DNA of 64,000 nt from Streptomyces sp. CG 926. GTDB lineage: Bacteria; Actinomycetota; Actinomycetes; Streptomycetales; Streptomycetaceae. The position numbers and the translations under genes are program-made. The DNA is taken from positions 372,001 through 436,000 of the forward strand of contig NZ_QGGZ01000003.1 in the NCBI RefSeq assembly GCF_003148825.1, written 5' to 3'. Shown in pieces: positions 43,256-51,952 of this stretch. Each line of letters starts with the position of its first letter. The first letter of the stretch is position 1. Under the pieces are notes generated by a model. The model did no database searches. It saw only the letters and a list, made by a program, of their open reading frames with translations, and was not told the origin of the DNA.

Positions 43256-44598
43256 CCCCCACGAACTCCGCCGAGCAGGCCCTCGACGAGGCCCTGGCGC
43301 TGGTCAGCCGTGCCCCCGAGAACGGCGTCACCGACAGCTCGGGCGGTGCGGGCGGTGCGGGCGGCGGCACGGGCGCCCACCGCGCGGCGGGCTGGCAGCG
43401 GGCTCGGGACACCGCCGCCCGCGCCGGGAGCGGGGTGCGGCCCCGTACCCGTCGCGTGCCCCTGGCGGCCGCCCTCGGCGAGGTCCTGGCCTCCCCCTTG
43501 GACGCGCTCACCGACCTGCCGTCCTTCGACACCTCCGCCATGGACGGCTGGGCCGTCGCGGGCCCCGGCCCCTGGAGCGTGCGCGCCGGCGCCGGCGTCC
43601 TGGCCGGCTCCGAGCGGCCGGAGCCCCTCACGGACGGCGAGGCCGTACGGATCGCCACCGGCGCCCGGATCCCCGCCGACGCCACGGCCGTCATCCGCAG
43701 CGAGCACTGCCGCGAGGCCGGCACCCAGCTCTTCGCCGACCGACCCGTGCTCACCGGCCAGGACATCCGCCCGCGCGGCCAGGAGTGCCGCTCCGGCGAC
43801 CTGCTGCTGCCCGCCGGCTCCCTGGTCACCCCGGCCGTGCTGGGGCTCGCCGCTGCCGCCGGGTACGACGAGGTGACCACCCGGCCCCGCCCGCGCGTGG
43901 AGATCCTGGTCCTCGGCGACGAGCTGCTCACCGAGGGCCTCCCGCACGAAGGTCTGGTCCGCGACGCCCTCAGCCCCATGCTCGGACCCTGGATCGACCG
44001 CCTCGGCGCGGAGGTCATCGGCACGCGGCGGCTCGGCGACGACCCGGCGGGGGTCGAAGCCCTGCTGGAGGCCGTCACCACCAGCACCGCCGATGTCCTG
44101 GTCACCACGGGCGGCACCGCCGCCGGACCCGTCGACCACGTCCGCCCGGTCCTGCACAAGGCCGGCGCCGAACTGCTGGTCGACGGGGTGGCGGTACGCC
44201 CCGGCCACCCCATGCTGCTGGCCCGCATCGGGTCCGGGGCGCCCGACGAGAACGCGGTGCGCCATGTGGTCGGGCTGCCCGGCAACCCGCTGGCCGCCGT
44301 CTCCGGTCTGCTGACCCTCGCCGACCCCCTGCTGCGCGCCCTCGCCGGCCGCCGCAGGCGCCCCCGCTACACGGCGCCGGTGCAGAGCGACGTACCCGGC
44401 CACCCGTACGACACCCGGCTGGTGCCGGTCCTGCTCAGCGACGAGCACGCGGTGCCGCTGCGCTACCACGGACCTGCGATGCTGCGGGGTGTGGCCGCCG
44501 CCGACGCACTGGCCGTCGTACCGCCGGGCGGCGCGCGGTCCGGACAGGAACTGGAGATTCTCGATCTGCCCTGGGCTTCTGGAGGATGTTTCACGTGA
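43252..44598 (+). CDS. moeA: molybdopterin molybdotransferase
   Basis: 448 residues. Family motifs are visible: DTSAMDGWAV near 92, IATGARIPADATAVI, the MPT-binding domain with VLGDELL...VTTGGTAAGPVDHV, and HPMLLARIG...GLPGNPLAAVSGLL. It inserts molybdate into adenylylated molybdopterin. A Gly-rich stretch at 30-37 is a variable linker. Its last codons and stop lie inside a parS site and overlap the start of the next gene (GTGA). Confidence 0.9.
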   Translation: MTPTNSAEQALDEALALVSRAPENGVTDSSGGAGGAGGGTGAHRAAGWQRARDTAARAGSGVRPRTRRVPLAAALGEVLASPLDALTDLPSFDTSAMDGWAVAGPGPWSVRAGAGVLAGSERPEPLTDGEAVRIATGARIPADATAVIRSEHCREAGTQLFADRPVLTGQDIRPRGQECRSGDLLLPAGSLVTPAVLGLAAAAGYDEVTTRPRPRVEILVLGDELLTEGLPHEGLVRDALSPMLGPWIDRLGAEVIGTRRLGDDPAGVEALLEAVTTSTADVLVTTGGTAAGPVDHVRPVLHKAGAELLVDGVAVRPGHPMLLARIGSGAPDENAVRHVVGLPGNPLAAVSGLLTLADPLLRALAGRRRRPRYTAPVQSDVPGHPYDTRLVPVLLSDEHAVPLRYHGPAMLRGVAAADALAVVPPGGARSGQELEILDLPWASGGCFT

Positions 44599-44601
44599 AA
44601 C
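44588..44601. other. parS: parS site (ParB-binding centromere element)
   Basis: GTTTCACGTGAAAC, a perfect 14-bp palindrome identical to the Streptomyces parS consensus I know. It spans the last codons of moeA and the start of the channel gene. ParB loaded here helps gather and segregate chromosomes at sporulation. parS sites cluster around oriC, so the origin should be near. Confidence 0.92.
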
Positions 44602-45686
44602 TGCACGGCCAGGACTCCATGGCCCGTGGCGCCGACGAGAAACTCGTCTCCCGGCGCATCAAGTTGCCCAAACGCGTCGTCGAGAACCCGCTGACCCAGG
44701 TCACCAAGCGCCTGCTGATGGCCCTGTTCGTCCTCTTCCTGACCGTGTTCATCGTGTGGCTGGACCGGGGCGGCTACCACGACAACGCCAACGAAACGGT
44801 CGATCTCCTCGACTGCTTCTACTACGCGACGGTGACGCTGTCCACGACCGGCTACGGCGACATCGTGCCGTACAGCGACAGCGCACGATTGATCAACATC
44901 CTGCTGATCACCCCGCTGCGTGTGCTGTTCCTGATCATCCTGGTCGGTACCACCCTGGAAGTCCTGACGGAACGGACGAGGGAAGAGTGGCGGCTGAAGA
45001 GCTGGAGGAAGAACTTGCGTGAGCACACGGTCGTCATCGGCTTCGGTACGAAGGGCCGCTCGGCCCTTCAGACGCTGCTGGCCACCGGCCTCTCCAAGGA
45101 GCAGGTCGTCATCGTCGATCCCAGCGCCAAGGTGATCGACACGGCCAACGCGGAGGGGTTCACGGGCGTGGTCGGCGACGCCACCCGCTCCGACGTCCTG
45201 CTCCGCGCCGAGCTGCAGAAGGCCCGTCAGATCGTCATCGCCACCCAGCGGGACGACACGGCGGTCCTGGTCACCCTGACCGCCCGACAGCTCAACCGCG
45301 GGGCGAAGATCGTCGCGGCGGTGCGCGAGGAGGAGAACGCCCCGCTGCTGCGCCAGTCCGGGGCCGACGCCGTCATCACGAGCGCGAGCGCGGCCGGCCG
45401 ACTGCTGGGCCTGTCGGTGCTCAGCCCGGCCGCGGGCACCGTGATGGAGGACCTCATCCAGCAGGGCAGCGGCCTCGACCTCGTCGAACGCCCCGCCCGC
45501 AAGGCCGAGGTCGGCAAGTCGGTACGGGACACCGAGGACCTGGTGGTGAGCGTGCTGCGTGGGCACCGGCTGCTCGCGTACGACGATCCGCACGCGAGCC
45601 CGATCCAGCTGACGGACCGTCTCATCACCATCGTGCGGGCGGTACCGCCGACTTCGCCCGCGGTGCGGCTGGGTCCTGCCGAGTAG
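44595..45686 (+). CDS. two-helix potassium channel with RCK (TrkA-N) domain
   Basis: 363 residues from GTG 44595, chosen because GGAGG lies nine bases upstream; ATG 44586 touches that GGAGG and is poorly spaced. Helix 1 is at about 40-57 and the selectivity filter TTGYGD at 84-89. Helix 2 is at about 98-120. The cytoplasmic RCK domain begins HTVVIGFGTKGRSAL with GxGxxG-like nucleotide binding. MthK-type channels are gated by Ca2+, ATP or NAD. The gene is coupled to moeA by GTGA, an odd partnership. Confidence 0.9.
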   Translation: MKLHGQDSMARGADEKLVSRRIKLPKRVVENPLTQVTKRLLMALFVLFLTVFIVWLDRGGYHDNANETVDLLDCFYYATVTLSTTGYGDIVPYSDSARLINILLITPLRVLFLIILVGTTLEVLTERTREEWRLKSWRKNLREHTVVIGFGTKGRSALQTLLATGLSKEQVVIVDPSAKVIDTANAEGFTGVVGDATRSDVLLRAELQKARQIVIATQRDDTAVLVTLTARQLNRGAKIVAAVREEENAPLLRQSGADAVITSASAAGRLLGLSVLSPAAGTVMEDLIQQGSGLDLVERPARKAEVGKSVRDTEDLVVSVLRGHRLLAYDDPHASPIQLTDRLITIVRAVPPTSPAVRLGPAE

Positions 45687-45712
45687 CCGCGCCGTGGCGT
45701 AGCCTCCGGGCC

Positions 45713-46690
45713 ATGCATGCGATCACCATCGAGCAGCCCGGCGGCCCCGAGGCCCTGGTCTGGGCCGACGTACCCGATCCGGTGCCCGGCGAGGGCGAGG
45801 TCCTCGTCGAGGTCGCGGCGAGCGCCGTGAACCGCGCCGACGTACTCCAGCGACAGGGGTTCTACGATCCGCCACCCGGCGCCTCGCGCCATCCGGGGCT
45901 GGAGTGCTCCGGGCGGATCGCCGCGTTGGGCCCGGGGGTGTCCGGCTGGTCCGTGGGCGACGAGGTGTGCGCCCTGCTGGCCGGCGGCGGGTACGCGGAG
46001 CGGGTGGCCGTGCCGGCGGGCCAGTTGCTGCCGGTCCCGGCGGGCGTGGACCTGGTGACGGCGGCCGCGCTGCCCGAGGTGGTCACGACGGTGTGGTCCA
46101 ACGTCTTCATGGTGGCCGGACTCCGCCCCGGCGAGACGCTGTTGGTGCACGGCGGGTCCAGTGGGATCGGGACGATGGCGATCCAGCTGGCGAAGGCGGT
46201 GGGCGCGACGGTCGCCGTGACGGCGGGAGGCCCGGACAAGCTGGCACGCTGCAAGGAACTGGGCGCGGACATCCTGATCGACTACCGCGAGCAGGACTTC
46301 GTGACCGAGCTGCGCGAGGCGACGGACGGGGCCGGGGCGGACGTGATCCTGGACATCATGGGCGCGAAATACCTCGCCCGGAACGTGGACGCCCTGGCCG
46401 TGAACGGGCGGCTCGCGGTGATCGGGCTCCAGGGCGGGGTGAAGGCCGAGCTGAACCTCGGCGCGCTGCTGGCCAAGCGGGCGGCGATCACCGCCACCTC
46501 GCTGCGTGCCCGCCCGCTGGAGGAGAAGGCCGCCATCGTCGCCGCCGTACGCGAGCACGTGTGGCCGCTGCTCGCCGCGGGGCGGATCCGCCCGGTGGTC
46601 CACGCGACGTACCCGATGCGGGATGCGGCCGAAGCCCACCGCGTGCTGGAGTCCAGCGCCCACGTGGGCAAGCTGCTGCTCACGGTGTGA
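45713..46690 (+). CDS. NAD(P)H-quinone oxidoreductase (PIG3-type, zinc-free MDR)
   Basis: 325 residues. SAVNRADVLQRQGFYDPPPGAS, the nucleotide fold LLVHGGSSGIGTMAIQLAKAVGA and ending AHRVLESSAHVGKLLL are the PIG3/QOR signatures. No structural zinc cysteines are seen. Known family role: NADPH-dependent reduction of quinones or enones. It ends just before a large inverted repeat. Confidence 0.92.
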   Translation: MHAITIEQPGGPEALVWADVPDPVPGEGEVLVEVAASAVNRADVLQRQGFYDPPPGASRHPGLECSGRIAALGPGVSGWSVGDEVCALLAGGGYAERVAVPAGQLLPVPAGVDLVTAAALPEVVTTVWSNVFMVAGLRPGETLLVHGGSSGIGTMAIQLAKAVGATVAVTAGGPDKLARCKELGADILIDYREQDFVTELREATDGAGADVILDIMGAKYLARNVDALAVNGRLAVIGLQGGVKAELNLGALLAKRAAITATSLRARPLEEKAAIVAAVREHVWPLLAAGRIRPVVHATYPMRDAAEAHRVLESSAHVGKLLLTV

Positions 46691-46711
46691 GGCCGGACGC
46701 GGCGCCACCAC

Positions 46712-46806
46712 GGGGCTCCGCCCCCGAACCCCCGGTCCTCAAACGCCGGACGGGCTGAAATTCAGCCCCGCCGGCGTTTGAGGCGCGGGGTCTGGGGCGG
46801 AGCCCC
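46712..46806. repeat. two head-to-head copies of the dispersed repeat forming a long hairpin
   Basis: The nested arms pair outward from one central base: 46752-46759 with 46761-46768 (8 bp), 46737-46749 with 46771-46783 (13 bp), 46712-46724 with 46794-46806 (13 bp). It lies between convergent qor-like and bkdC genes and probably terminates both. Confidence 0.8.
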
Positions 46807-46827
46807 AGGGCATCCGCCCGCGCCGAG

Positions 46828-48189
46828 CTACAGGCTGCGGAGCAGGACCGCCGGGGATTCGACGCAGTCCGCGACGTAGCGGAGGAAGCCGCCAGCCGTG
46901 CCGCCGTCGCACACCCGGTGGTCGAAGGTCAGCGACAGCTGGACGACCTTGCGGACCGCCAGTTGGCCCTCGTGCACCCACGGCTTGTCGATGATCCGGC
47001 CCACGCCCAGCATCGCCGCCTCGGGGTGGTTGATGATCGGCGTGGAGCCGTCGACCCCGAACACCCCGTAGTTGTTCAGGGTGAAGGTGCCGCCGGTCAG
47101 ATCGGCCGGAGCCAGCTTCCCGGCCCGTGCGATCTCCGTCAGCCGGGCGAACTCCGCCGACAGGGACTCCGGGTTGCGGTGCTGCGCGTCCCGGACCACC
47201 GGGACCACCAGGCCCCGCTCGGTCTGCGCGGCGAAGCCCAGGTGCACCGACGGGAGCCGGACGATCTCCTTGGCCGCCAGGTCCACGGTGGAGTTGAGCT
47301 CCGGGTACCGGGCCAGGGCGGCCGTGCAGATCCGGGCCAGCAGCGCGAGCACCGAGATCTTGGGCCCGCCCACCGCGTTCATCGCGGCCCGGGCCGCCAT
47401 CAGCTCGGTGGCGTCGGCGTCGACCCAGCAGGTGGCGTCCGGGATCTCCCGGCGGCTGCGCGACAGCTTCTCGGCGACCGCTCCGCGCACCCCCTTGAGC
47501 GGGATCCGCTCGCCCTGCGCCGACACCGCCGGGGCCACCGGGGCGGCCGGGGCCGGCTCGGGCGCCCGGAGCGCGGCCAGCGCCGCCTCGACGTCGGCCC
47601 GCAGGATCAGCCCCTCGGGCCCCGACCCCTTCAGCGCGCGCAGGTCGACCCCGCCGTCCTTGGCCAGCTTGCGCACCAACGGCGAGATCACGGGCACCGG
47701 TCCGGCGGGCACCGCCGGAGCGGCGGGCACCGCCGGAGCCACGGGGGCCACGGGGGCCACGGGGGCCACGGGGGCCACGGGGGCCACGGCGACGGGCGCC
47801 GAGACCGCGGCGGTGACGGGTCGCACCCGTCGCCGACGCGCCGGACGCGAGTGGTCCTCGCCGTAACCGATCAGGGGCCGGGGCACATTGCCGGAGCCCT
47901 CGGCCTCGGCCGCCTGGGCGGCCGGGGCCTCGGGGAGCGAGGACGCTCCCACCGCCACGGTGATCAGCGGTGCTCCGACGGGCAGTTCCGTGCCCTCCTC
48001 CCCGAACCGGGCGGTGACCACACCGCCGTAGGGGCACGGAACCTCCACCATCGCCTTGGCCGTCTCGACCTCGACCACCGGCTGGTCGATGGCGACGACA
48101 TCGCCCACCGCGACCAGCCAGCGGACGATCTCGGCCTCGGTCAGGCCCTCCCCGAGATCGGGAAGCTTGAATTCCATTACCTGCGGCAT
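46828..48189 (-). CDS. bkdC: branched-chain 2-oxo acid dehydrogenase E2, cluster 2
   Basis: 453 residues. Lipoyl domain with K45 (VETAKAMVE); linker with tandem VAP units; E1/E3-binding domain SPLVRKLAKDGGVDLRALKGSG (about 168-203); acyltransferase domain with H424 and D428 in FDHRVCDGG. It is clearly a paralogue, not a recent copy, of the cluster 1 E2: the linkers are unrelated and the catalytic motif differs (RVCDGG against RLIDGE). Start overlaps the E1-beta stop (TGATG). Confidence 0.9.
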   Translation of the reverse strand: MPQVMEFKLPDLGEGLTEAEIVRWLVAVGDVVAIDQPVVEVETAKAMVEVPCPYGGVVTARFGEEGTELPVGAPLITVAVGASSLPEAPAAQAAEAEGSGNVPRPLIGYGEDHSRPARRRRVRPVTAAVSAPVAVAPVAPVAPVAPVAPVAPAVPAAPAVPAGPVPVISPLVRKLAKDGGVDLRALKGSGPEGLILRADVEAALAALRAPEPAPAAPVAPAVSAQGERIPLKGVRGAVAEKLSRSRREIPDATCWVDADATELMAARAAMNAVGGPKISVLALLARICTAALARYPELNSTVDLAAKEIVRLPSVHLGFAAQTERGLVVPVVRDAQHRNPESLSAEFARLTEIARAGKLAPADLTGGTFTLNNYGVFGVDGSTPIINHPEAAMLGVGRIIDKPWVHEGQLAVRKVVQLSLTFDHRVCDGGTAGGFLRYVADCVESPAVLLRSL

Positions 48190-49208
48190 CAGTTCTCCCA
48201 CTGCAGGCGTGCCACGGTGTCCAGGATCCGGTCCACTCCCGGCAGGTGGTGCTTCTCCAGCATCGGCGGCGGGTAGGGGATGTCGAAGCCCGTCACCCGC
48301 AGCACCGGCGCCTCCAGGTGGTGGAAGCACCGCTCGGTGACGCGGGCGGCGATCTCCGCGCCCGGTCCGCCGAAGCCGCCGGCCTCGTGGACCACCACCG
48401 CGCGCCCGGTGCGGCGTACGGACTCCACGACCGTCTGCTCGTCGAAGGGGACCAGCGAGCGCAGGTCCACGACCTCCAGGTCCCAGCCCTCCTCGCGCGC
48501 CGCCTCGGCCGCCTCCAGGCACAGCGGCAGCGAGGGCCCGTAGGTGATCAGGGTCGCGCTCGTGCCGGCCCGCCGGACCAGCGCCTTGCCGATGCCCGGC
48601 ACGGCCGCCGGCGCCTCGGGCCGCCAGTCGGCCTTCGACCAGTAGAGCCGCTTCGGCTCCAGGAAGACCACGGGGTCGTCGCTCGCGATCGACGCGCGCA
48701 GCAGGCCGTAGGCGTCCTCGACCGTCGCCGGGGTCACCACGTGCAGGCCGGGCGTGGCCACGTAGTACGCCTCGGAGGAGTCGCAGTGGTGCTCCACACC
48801 GCCGATCCCGCCGCCGTAGGGCACCCGGATGGTGATCGGCAGCGGCATCGCACCGCGGGTGCGGTTGCGCATCTTCGCCACGTGCGAGATCAGCTGCTCG
48901 AAGGCCGGGTAGGCGAAGGCGTCGAACTGCATCTCCACGACCGGCCGCAGCCCGTACATGGCCATGCCGACCGCCGCGCCCAGGATGCCCGCCTCCGCGA
49001 GGGGGGTGTCCGTACAGCGCTCCTCGCCGAACTCCTTCGCGAGCCCGTCCGTGATCCGGAAGACCCCGCCCAGCGTCCCGACGTCCTCGCCCATGACGTG
49101 GACCGTCGGGTCCTCGGCCATCGCGTCGCGCATCGCGCGGGTCAGCGCCTGCGCCATCGTCGCGGGCTTGGCCCCCGTCTTCGCGGACTTCGCCGCCACC
49201 GTCGTCAC
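48189..49208 (-). CDS. bkdB: branched-chain 2-oxo acid dehydrogenase E1 beta, cluster 2
   Basis: 339 residues from GTG 49208, which overlaps the E1-alpha stop (GTGA). Motifs VMGEDVGTLGGVFRITDGL, VVEMQFDAFAYPAFEQ and VVHEAGGFGGPGAEIAARV parallel those of cluster 1. An N-terminal Lys/Ala leader of about 15 residues is extra. It forms the thiamine-diphosphate site with E1-alpha. Confidence 0.93.
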   Translation of the reverse strand: MTTVAAKSAKTGAKPATMAQALTRAMRDAMAEDPTVHVMGEDVGTLGGVFRITDGLAKEFGEERCTDTPLAEAGILGAAVGMAMYGLRPVVEMQFDAFAYPAFEQLISHVAKMRNRTRGAMPLPITIRVPYGGGIGGVEHHCDSSEAYYVATPGLHVVTPATVEDAYGLLRASIASDDPVVFLEPKRLYWSKADWRPEAPAAVPGIGKALVRRAGTSATLITYGPSLPLCLEAAEAAREEGWDLEVVDLRSLVPFDEQTVVESVRRTGRAVVVHEAGGFGGPGAEIAARVTERCFHHLEAPVLRVTGFDIPYPPPMLEKHHLPGVDRILDTVARLQWEN

Positions 49209-50341
49209 GCCTGGTCCTCGGCTTCCAGCTCTGCGCGCAGCATGGCCGCCTGCTCCCGCAGGCGATCCGTCTGCTCCGCGTACACGTGCGCGAACAGGTC
49301 CATCGGGTCCACCACCGGGTCCGCGTTCATCCCCTCGCGGAGCGCCGCGGCCATCACCTCGGCGTCCTCGCGCACCGCCTGGATCGCCGCTTCGTCGATG
49401 ATCCCGCGGGCGGTCAGCTCGCGCTCCAGCAGGTCGACCGGGTCGTGCGCCTTCCAGGCCTCGACCTCGGCGTCACCGCGGTAGCGGGTCGCGTCGTCGG
49501 CGTTCGTGTGGGCCTCCATCCGGTACGTGACGGCCTCGATCAGGGTCGGGCCACCTCCGGACCGGGCCCGCCGGACCGCCTCGGTCAGCACCTCGTGCAT
49601 GGCGGCGATGTCGTTGCCGTCGACCAGCCGGCCGGGCATCCCGTACCCCACGGCCTTGTGGGCGAGGGTGGGGGCGGCCGTCTGCTTGGCGAGCGGGACG
49701 GATATCGCGAAGCCGTTGTTCTGCACGAGGAAGACCACCGGGGCCTGCCAGACGGCGGCGAAGTTCAGCGCCTCGTGGAAGTCGCCCTCGCTGGTGCCGC
49801 CGTCGCCGACCATGGCCAGGGCGACGACGTCGTCGCCGCGCAGCCGGGCCGCGTGCGCCAGGCCCACCGCGTGCGGCAGCTGGGTGGCGAGCGGGGTCGA
49901 GAGCGGGGCGATGCGGTGCTCGCGCGGGTCGTAACCGGTGTGCCAGTCGCCGCGCAGCAGGGTGAGCGCCTGGACGGGGTCCAGCCCGCGCGCCACGGCC
50001 GCCAGGGTGTCGCGGTAGCTCGGGAACAGCCAGTCCTGGTCCTCCAGGACCAGGGCGGCCGCGATCTCGCAGGCCTCCTGGCCGACGGTGGAGGGGTAGA
50101 CGGCGAGCCGACCCTGCTTGGTGAGCGCCGTCGCCTGGGCGTTGTAGCGCCGGCCGCGCACCAGCTCGGCGTAGTAGCGGCGCATCAGCTCCGGGTCGAG
50201 CCGGTCCGCCGCCTCGGTGCCCAGTACCCGGTAGGGCTCGGGGTCCGGAAGCAGCGGAGCGGCGTCCGTACGGGGGCTCCAGGCGGGCGGCTGGGTGGAT
50301 CGGTGGGACGCACCGGCACCGGGCAGCTCTTGGACCGTCAT
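49205..50341 (-). CDS. bkdA: branched-chain 2-oxo acid dehydrogenase E1 alpha, cluster 2
   Basis: 378 residues. ATG 50341 is preferred because GAGGAGGTG ends nine bases before it. Thiamine-diphosphate motif GDGGTSEGDFHEA...NNGFAIS and YRMEAHTNADDATRYR are intact. First gene of the second bkdABC operon; a divergent Lrp-type regulator gene lies upstream. Known Streptomyces bkd clusters supply isobutyryl-, isovaleryl- and 2-methylbutyryl-CoA for fatty acids and polyketides such as avermectin. Confidence 0.93.
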   Translation of the reverse strand: MTVQELPGAGASHRSTQPPAWSPRTDAAPLLPDPEPYRVLGTEAADRLDPELMRRYYAELVRGRRYNAQATALTKQGRLAVYPSTVGQEACEIAAALVLEDQDWLFPSYRDTLAAVARGLDPVQALTLLRGDWHTGYDPREHRIAPLSTPLATQLPHAVGLAHAARLRGDDVVALAMVGDGGTSEGDFHEALNFAAVWQAPVVFLVQNNGFAISVPLAKQTAAPTLAHKAVGYGMPGRLVDGNDIAAMHEVLTEAVRRARSGGGPTLIEAVTYRMEAHTNADDATRYRGDAEVEAWKAHDPVDLLERELTARGIIDEAAIQAVREDAEVMAAALREGMNADPVVDPMDLFAHVYAEQTDRLREQAAMLRAELEAEDQA

Positions 50342-50404
50342 GGCGGCGTACACCTCCTCGTGGGAAGCGGGCAGGGGGTGCCCCGGGTGTGAGGCCCCTC
50401 ACCT

Positions 50405-50418
50405 ACCGATTGTTCGGT
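50405..50418. promoter_or_regulatory. PaaR-type operator in the bkd cluster 2 promoter region
   Basis: ACCGATTGTTCGGT differs by one central base from ACCGATCGTTCGGT at 53588-53601 and fits the ACCGNNCGNNCGGT core but for that base. It lies 63 bases upstream of bkdA and 101 bases upstream of bkdR. The rest of 50342-50519 should also hold sites for BkdR itself. Confidence 0.5.
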
Positions 50419-50519
50419 TGTCCGCGCAATTTGGCTACAGGCGGCTCCAGGCTGTGGACAAACGGGCGCCGGGGCCCTGGGATGGATGCAGGACGTCCAG
50501 GAGAGGGAGGCATCGGGCA

Positions 50520-51095
50520 ATGCCGGATGAACAAATGGCCGGAACGGGTCCCGCACCGGCCGCGCCGGGGGGCGCCCCGGGAGCCACGGGAGGCCCGCCC
50601 GTCGCACCCCGACCCCTGGATCCGATCGACCGGTCGATCATGCGACTGCTCCAGGCGGACGGCCGGGCGTCCATACGGTCGGTGGCGGAGCAGGTGCACG
50701 TCTCGCGGGCGAACGCCTACGCCCGGATCAACCGGCTCATCGACGACGGGGTGATCCGTGGGTTCACGGCCCGCGTCAACCACGAGCGCGCGGGTCAGGG
50801 CGCGTCCGCCTACATCACCTTGAAGATCGTCCAGAACTCCTGGCGCACGGTCCGCGAGCAGCTGCGCGAACTCCCCGGCGCGGCGCACATCGCGCTGGTC
50901 AGCGGCGATTTCGATGTCCTGCTGCTGGTGCACACGCCGGACAACCGGACCCTGCGCGAGCTGGTCCTGACCCGACTCCAAGCCATCCCGGAAGTCCTCT
51001 CGACCCGGACCCTGCTGGTCTTCGAGGAAACGGATCTGCTGTCCCCGGGCCCCGGCAACGGCCCCGTAAGCGGTCCGACGATCGCGGAGGAGTAG
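50520..51095 (+). CDS. bkdR: Lrp/AsnC-type regulator of the bkd operon
   Basis: 191 residues from ATG 50520 with GGGAGG upstream. After a Gly/Pro-rich leader of 30 residues comes the helix-turn-helix (LDPIDRSIMRLLQADGRASI, then VAEQVHVSRANAYARINRL). The RAM sensor domain follows (TLKIVQNSWRTVREQLRELPG, LVSGDFDVLLLVHTPD). Lrp-type BkdR proteins sense branched-chain amino or oxo acids and control the adjacent dehydrogenase genes. Divergent from bkdA. Confidence 0.92.
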   Translation: MPDEQMAGTGPAPAAPGGAPGATGGPPVAPRPLDPIDRSIMRLLQADGRASIRSVAEQVHVSRANAYARINRLIDDGVIRGFTARVNHERAGQGASAYITLKIVQNSWRTVREQLRELPGAAHIALVSGDFDVLLLVHTPDNRTLRELVLTRLQAIPEVLSTRTLLVFEETDLLSPGPGNGPVSGPTIAEE

Positions 51096-51122
51096 GCCCG
51101 TACGGGGGCTGCGCCCGAAGGG

Positions 51123-51315
51123 GTTACGCGGGCGTCCTGGCCGCCGGCGCGAGGGCCCGCCGACCGGTGGCCACACCGGGTCACCGCCGGGCCGATCGAC
51201 GTCCGTCAGGGTGAGGAGCAGCCGCCCGTCGACGACCGCCTCCGTGTCCGGTTCACCGCCCGCGATCCGCAGCACCAGCCCGGCGTTCGGTGAGGGTGGG
51301 GAGGAAGGTGCTCAT
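51123..51315 (-). pseudogene. possible short gene remnant
   Basis: On the minus strand ATG 51315 opens MSTFLPTLTERR. A protein-like continuation, LVLRIAGGEPDTEAVVDGRLLLTLTDVD, follows in a different frame, suggesting a frameshift. Most of the 254-base gap between bkdR and the TetR gene is covered by it. I do not recognise a family. Confidence 0.25.
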
Positions 51316-51349
51316 GCGGCATGCTCACACCCCGCCGACCGGGTGCGCC

Positions 51350-51952
51350 TCAGGAATGCGGCGGGTGGGGCGCGGTGCGCAGGCCGTCGAAGGCCATGTG
51401 GACGACCGCGTCCGCGAGCTGGTCGGTGCCCGTGCCCGAGTGCGGGCGGTACCACTCGACCAGGGAGTTGACCGTGCCGAAGAGCAGCCGGGTGGCCAGG
51501 CGTATGTCCACGTCGGCCCGCAGGTCGCCCTCCGCCGCGGCCGCCCCCAGCAGGTCCGCGACCTGGTGGTCGAACTCGCGGCGACGCTCCAGCGCCCAGC
51601 GTTCCGTGCGGGTGTTGCCGCGCACGCGCAGCAGCAGCGTCACGTAGGGCAGCTCGCCGACCAGTACCTCGACCGTGCGGCGCGTGACGTACTCGACGCG
51701 CTCGACCGCCCGGCCGCGTACCGCGCCCGGCTCCTCAAGGATCCCGAAGAGCCCGTCGAGGGCGCGGCTGACGGCCCGCCGCAGCAGTTCTTCCTTGCCC
51801 GCGACGTGGTGGTAGATCGAGGACTTCGAGATGCCCGCGGCCTTGGACAGGTGCTCCATCGAGGTGCCGTCGTAGCCGCGCTCGTTGAAGACCTGGACGG
51901 CGACGGACAGCAGGGTCTCGGGGGTGTAGGTGTCCCGCTTGGCCGTCGTCAT
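51350..51952 (-). CDS. TetR family regulator, probable PaaR
   Basis: 200 residues. TetR helix-turn-helix at about 10-60 (VAVQVFNERGYDGTSMEHLSKAAGISKSSIYHHVAGKEEL) and a helical ligand domain. ATG 51952 overlaps the stop of the 3-hydroxyacyl-CoA dehydrogenase gene (ATGA). TetR-type PaaR repressors respond to phenylacetyl-CoA. The palindromes ACCGATCGTTCGGT and ACCGAACGATCGGT in the two paa promoters here are its likely targets. Confidence 0.85.
   Translation of the reverse strand: MTTAKRDTYTPETLLSVAVQVFNERGYDGTSMEHLSKAAGISKSSIYHHVAGKEELLRRAVSRALDGLFGILEEPGAVRGRAVERVEYVTRRTVEVLVGELPYVTLLLRVRGNTRTERWALERRREFDHQVADLLGAAAAEGDLRADVDIRLATRLLFGTVNSLVEWYRPHSGTGTDQLADAVVHMAFDGLRTAPHPPHS

Noticed and set aside
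47740..47790. 9-base tandem repeat in bkdC of cluster 2
   Set aside because: It encodes the VAP linker of the E2 protein; normal for flexible E2 linkers.
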